A DNA stretch of 64,000 nucleotides from Taeniopygia guttata. Taxonomy: Eukaryota; Chordata; Aves; Passeriformes; Estrildidae. The notes beneath the pieces are model-generated. The model searched no databases and was not told the origin of the DNA. It saw only the letters and a program-made list of their open reading frames with translations. Below are positions 62,333 to 64,000 of this stretch, in pieces; positions within the stretch are counted from its first letter, which is position 1, and each line of letters opens with the position of its first letter. Both the position numbers and the translations under genes were made by a program. Location of the stretch: assembly GCF_048771995.1 (NCBI RefSeq), contig NC_133027.1:7312001-7376000 (forward strand), given 5' to 3'.

Positions 62333-63679
62333 GGTTACTCCTTAAAAAACAAAACAAAACAAAAAAAAAAACCCCACCAAAATTCTAAGAGCTTCCTGAA
62401 ATTGAGAGAATTAAGTGAGTTAGAGGAAAGATCAAATATGTAGCGCTTAACCAATAAGATTAAATCTGGAACAAGTCACATGCAGGTAGAAGTCTGCTGA
62501 TTCTGGGGGTTGTTCTCCAGCATCCTGCTTCTGTGCCGTGGTTTCAGGTTCTGTTTTAGACCTCCTTGACAGAACAGCTTTTGCAGAGAAATGTGCTGTA
62601 GAAATGTTTAACAACATTGGCAGCATTTTCAGGAAGGCTCTTTATAGATCTCAAGTGTCTCTTGCTAGGTCCATGTCTTGGAACAGGTCCACGCTTCCTT
62701 TTTTCATCTTTCTGTGGTTTGTACCTTGTGTCATTGTGAGAGACCATTTGGACTCACCAGCCACTCCATTTACTTTATTTAAGTACATATGTATACAGGT
62801 GTGTAGCCACAAATGTATGTATGTATAATAATAATGATGTGAGCTATATATAGAGAAAGAATTAACAGCTGATCCCAGACATTTTTAAATTTATTGAAGA
62901 AATATGCAGTAGATAAAAAAAAATGTTTTCCTGTCTTCAGATGGAACTGAAGTGCTTTCCAGCTGTGTGATTTTTGTGCTGAGATGTGCAGGAGTTTCTT
63001 TGCAGGAAGGGAATCTGGGGGATGTGATATTTCTGTACTTAATATTAAAATACATGCCTGTATTGAGGTAAAGGGTTTTTTTGTGTATGTGTGTGGGTAA
63101 GAAGTTTGGTGTCTGAAAACGGGGTGAGCAAGATGTAATTCATGTTTCTTTTAATTAAAATAAATATTTTATTTTTCTAGCTACATCCTGTACAATAGTT
63201 TCTCCATGGAGAACACAACGATGATGATGTATAAATTTCAGTATTTAAGGAAAATTATCTCTTCCAAAGCACAAGCTCACTTCATTGTCTTAGTTCTACA
63301 TTTTTAAAGCAGTGAATTGTTCATGCTTTTCCCTCAGATAATTATTAGTGACTATTTTGCAATTCTAAAGAATTCTTTATACGGCTACTCTTGAAAGAAT
63401 GTGTACTAGAAAAAGAAAATCTTAGTACTTTGATATTTATTATGAAAGTAAATTCTGTTATGATCCCGTTTAAATGCTGCTTTTGAGTGTTTATGCAGTA
63501 GCTAGGGAGAAGGAATAACTTCATTGTGTTGCTTCTGCAAAGCTGGCTGATGAAAGATTTTTATTGGGACAAGCCCTTTCTTCAGAATACATCGTGTAAG
63601 AGTGTTTTCTTTGTTAATAGTGCGTGGAGTGTTGGAGTGGATGAATTTGAATAATGATTGGTTTTCCACTTTGCTCAGC

Positions 63680-64000
63680 AGCAGCTTTTGCTTACGGAGC
63701 TGAGCACTGAACTTTTTTGTTTAATCAAACACTAAATATTTACCGGGCAGAGCTGGCAGGGATGTGCTGGGACTCAGCCACGTGTGCCGCCGAGCCGGGA
63801 GCTGCTTGTGCGCATCACTCCGAACACTTGGTACTGTTTTCCTTTAAGAACTGCCACAAGGCTCAGGACTGCACTGCACACCCTATTAAAAAAAAATAGA
63901 CCAAAAAAAAAAAAAAATCCCTTCGCCGTGCCGGTGTGGATGGCGCTGGCTCAGCAGCAGCCCGGCCGGGCATTGTTTGCTGTCGGCTCTGCCCTTGTTG
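63680..64000. promoter_or_regulatory. CpG-enriched patch at the right edge
   Basis: GC and CpG content rises toward the end (GTGCCGCCGAGCCGGGAG, CTTCGCCGTGCCGG, CCCGGCCGGGC), interrupted by an A-rich stretch at 63889-63917. It may be the edge of another CpG island or an alternative first exon that continues beyond the window. Confidence 0.35.

Larger units (their letters stand above)
51491..63680. other. No coding exon recognised; probable intron or intergenic
   Basis: Holds three CR1 pieces (53547-54260, 58597-59035, 61825-62332), a T21 run at 55504-55524 and ordinary AT-rich DNA. Frames near 57062 (89 codons), 61252 (99 codons) and 62538 (96 codons) were inspected and show no family resemblance or convincing splice borders. 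If the 51-kb CpG island fires on the plus strand this would be its first intron. Confidence 0.6.

Overview
This is a 64 kb piece of a bird nuclear chromosome. The evidence is two vertebrate genes with normal spliced structure plus at least thirteen 3'-end fragments of CR1 LINEs, the dominant avian interspersed repeat, on both strands. The CR1 subtypes look passerine-like, but that is an impression from memory.

Two genes can be reconstructed exon by exon. MRPL19 (mitochondrial ribosomal protein bL19m; plus strand, six exons, 19826-24263, 273 aa) has exact frame continuity across all junctions. GCFC2 (GC-rich sequence DNA-binding factor 2, a spliceosome-associated GCFC-family protein; minus strand, 18 coding exons, 42453 down to 25726, 829 aa) is likewise continuous. 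The two are tail to tail: the MRPL19 poly(A) signal is at 24362 and the nearest GCFC2 signal on the opposite strand is at 25051. The same neighbour pair exists in mammals, so this is conserved synteny.

Layout: 1-19.5 kb holds no recognisable coding exon, only CR1 and SINE-like relics and a CpG-enriched patch with a (CA)20 tract at 6.2-6.8 kb that could be a distal promoter, possibly of the mammalian neighbour EVA1A. 19.75-20.05 kb is the MRPL19 CpG-island promoter. 24.3-25.7 kb holds the converging 3' UTRs. 25.7-42.5 kb is GCFC2. 42.15-42.6 kb is its CpG-island promoter, flanked by a long CA-rich block and an AT-rich block. 43-50.9 kb is gene-poor. 50.9-51.5 kb is a strong CpG island with start-codon and donor candidates on both strands whose gene I cannot name. 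51.5-64 kb is probably an intron or intergenic, with three sizeable CR1 pieces and rising GC at the right edge.

No new biological system was found. The observations most worth checking are a near-identical 0.3 kb duplication between GCFC2 introns 4 and 1 that differs by precise loss of a hairpin, a PAXBP1-like N-terminal motif in bird GCFC2, a 12-bp minisatellite just upstream of the GCFC2 start codon, a (GU)-rich block just after the GCFC2 exon 1 donor, and the unassigned CpG island at 51 kb.
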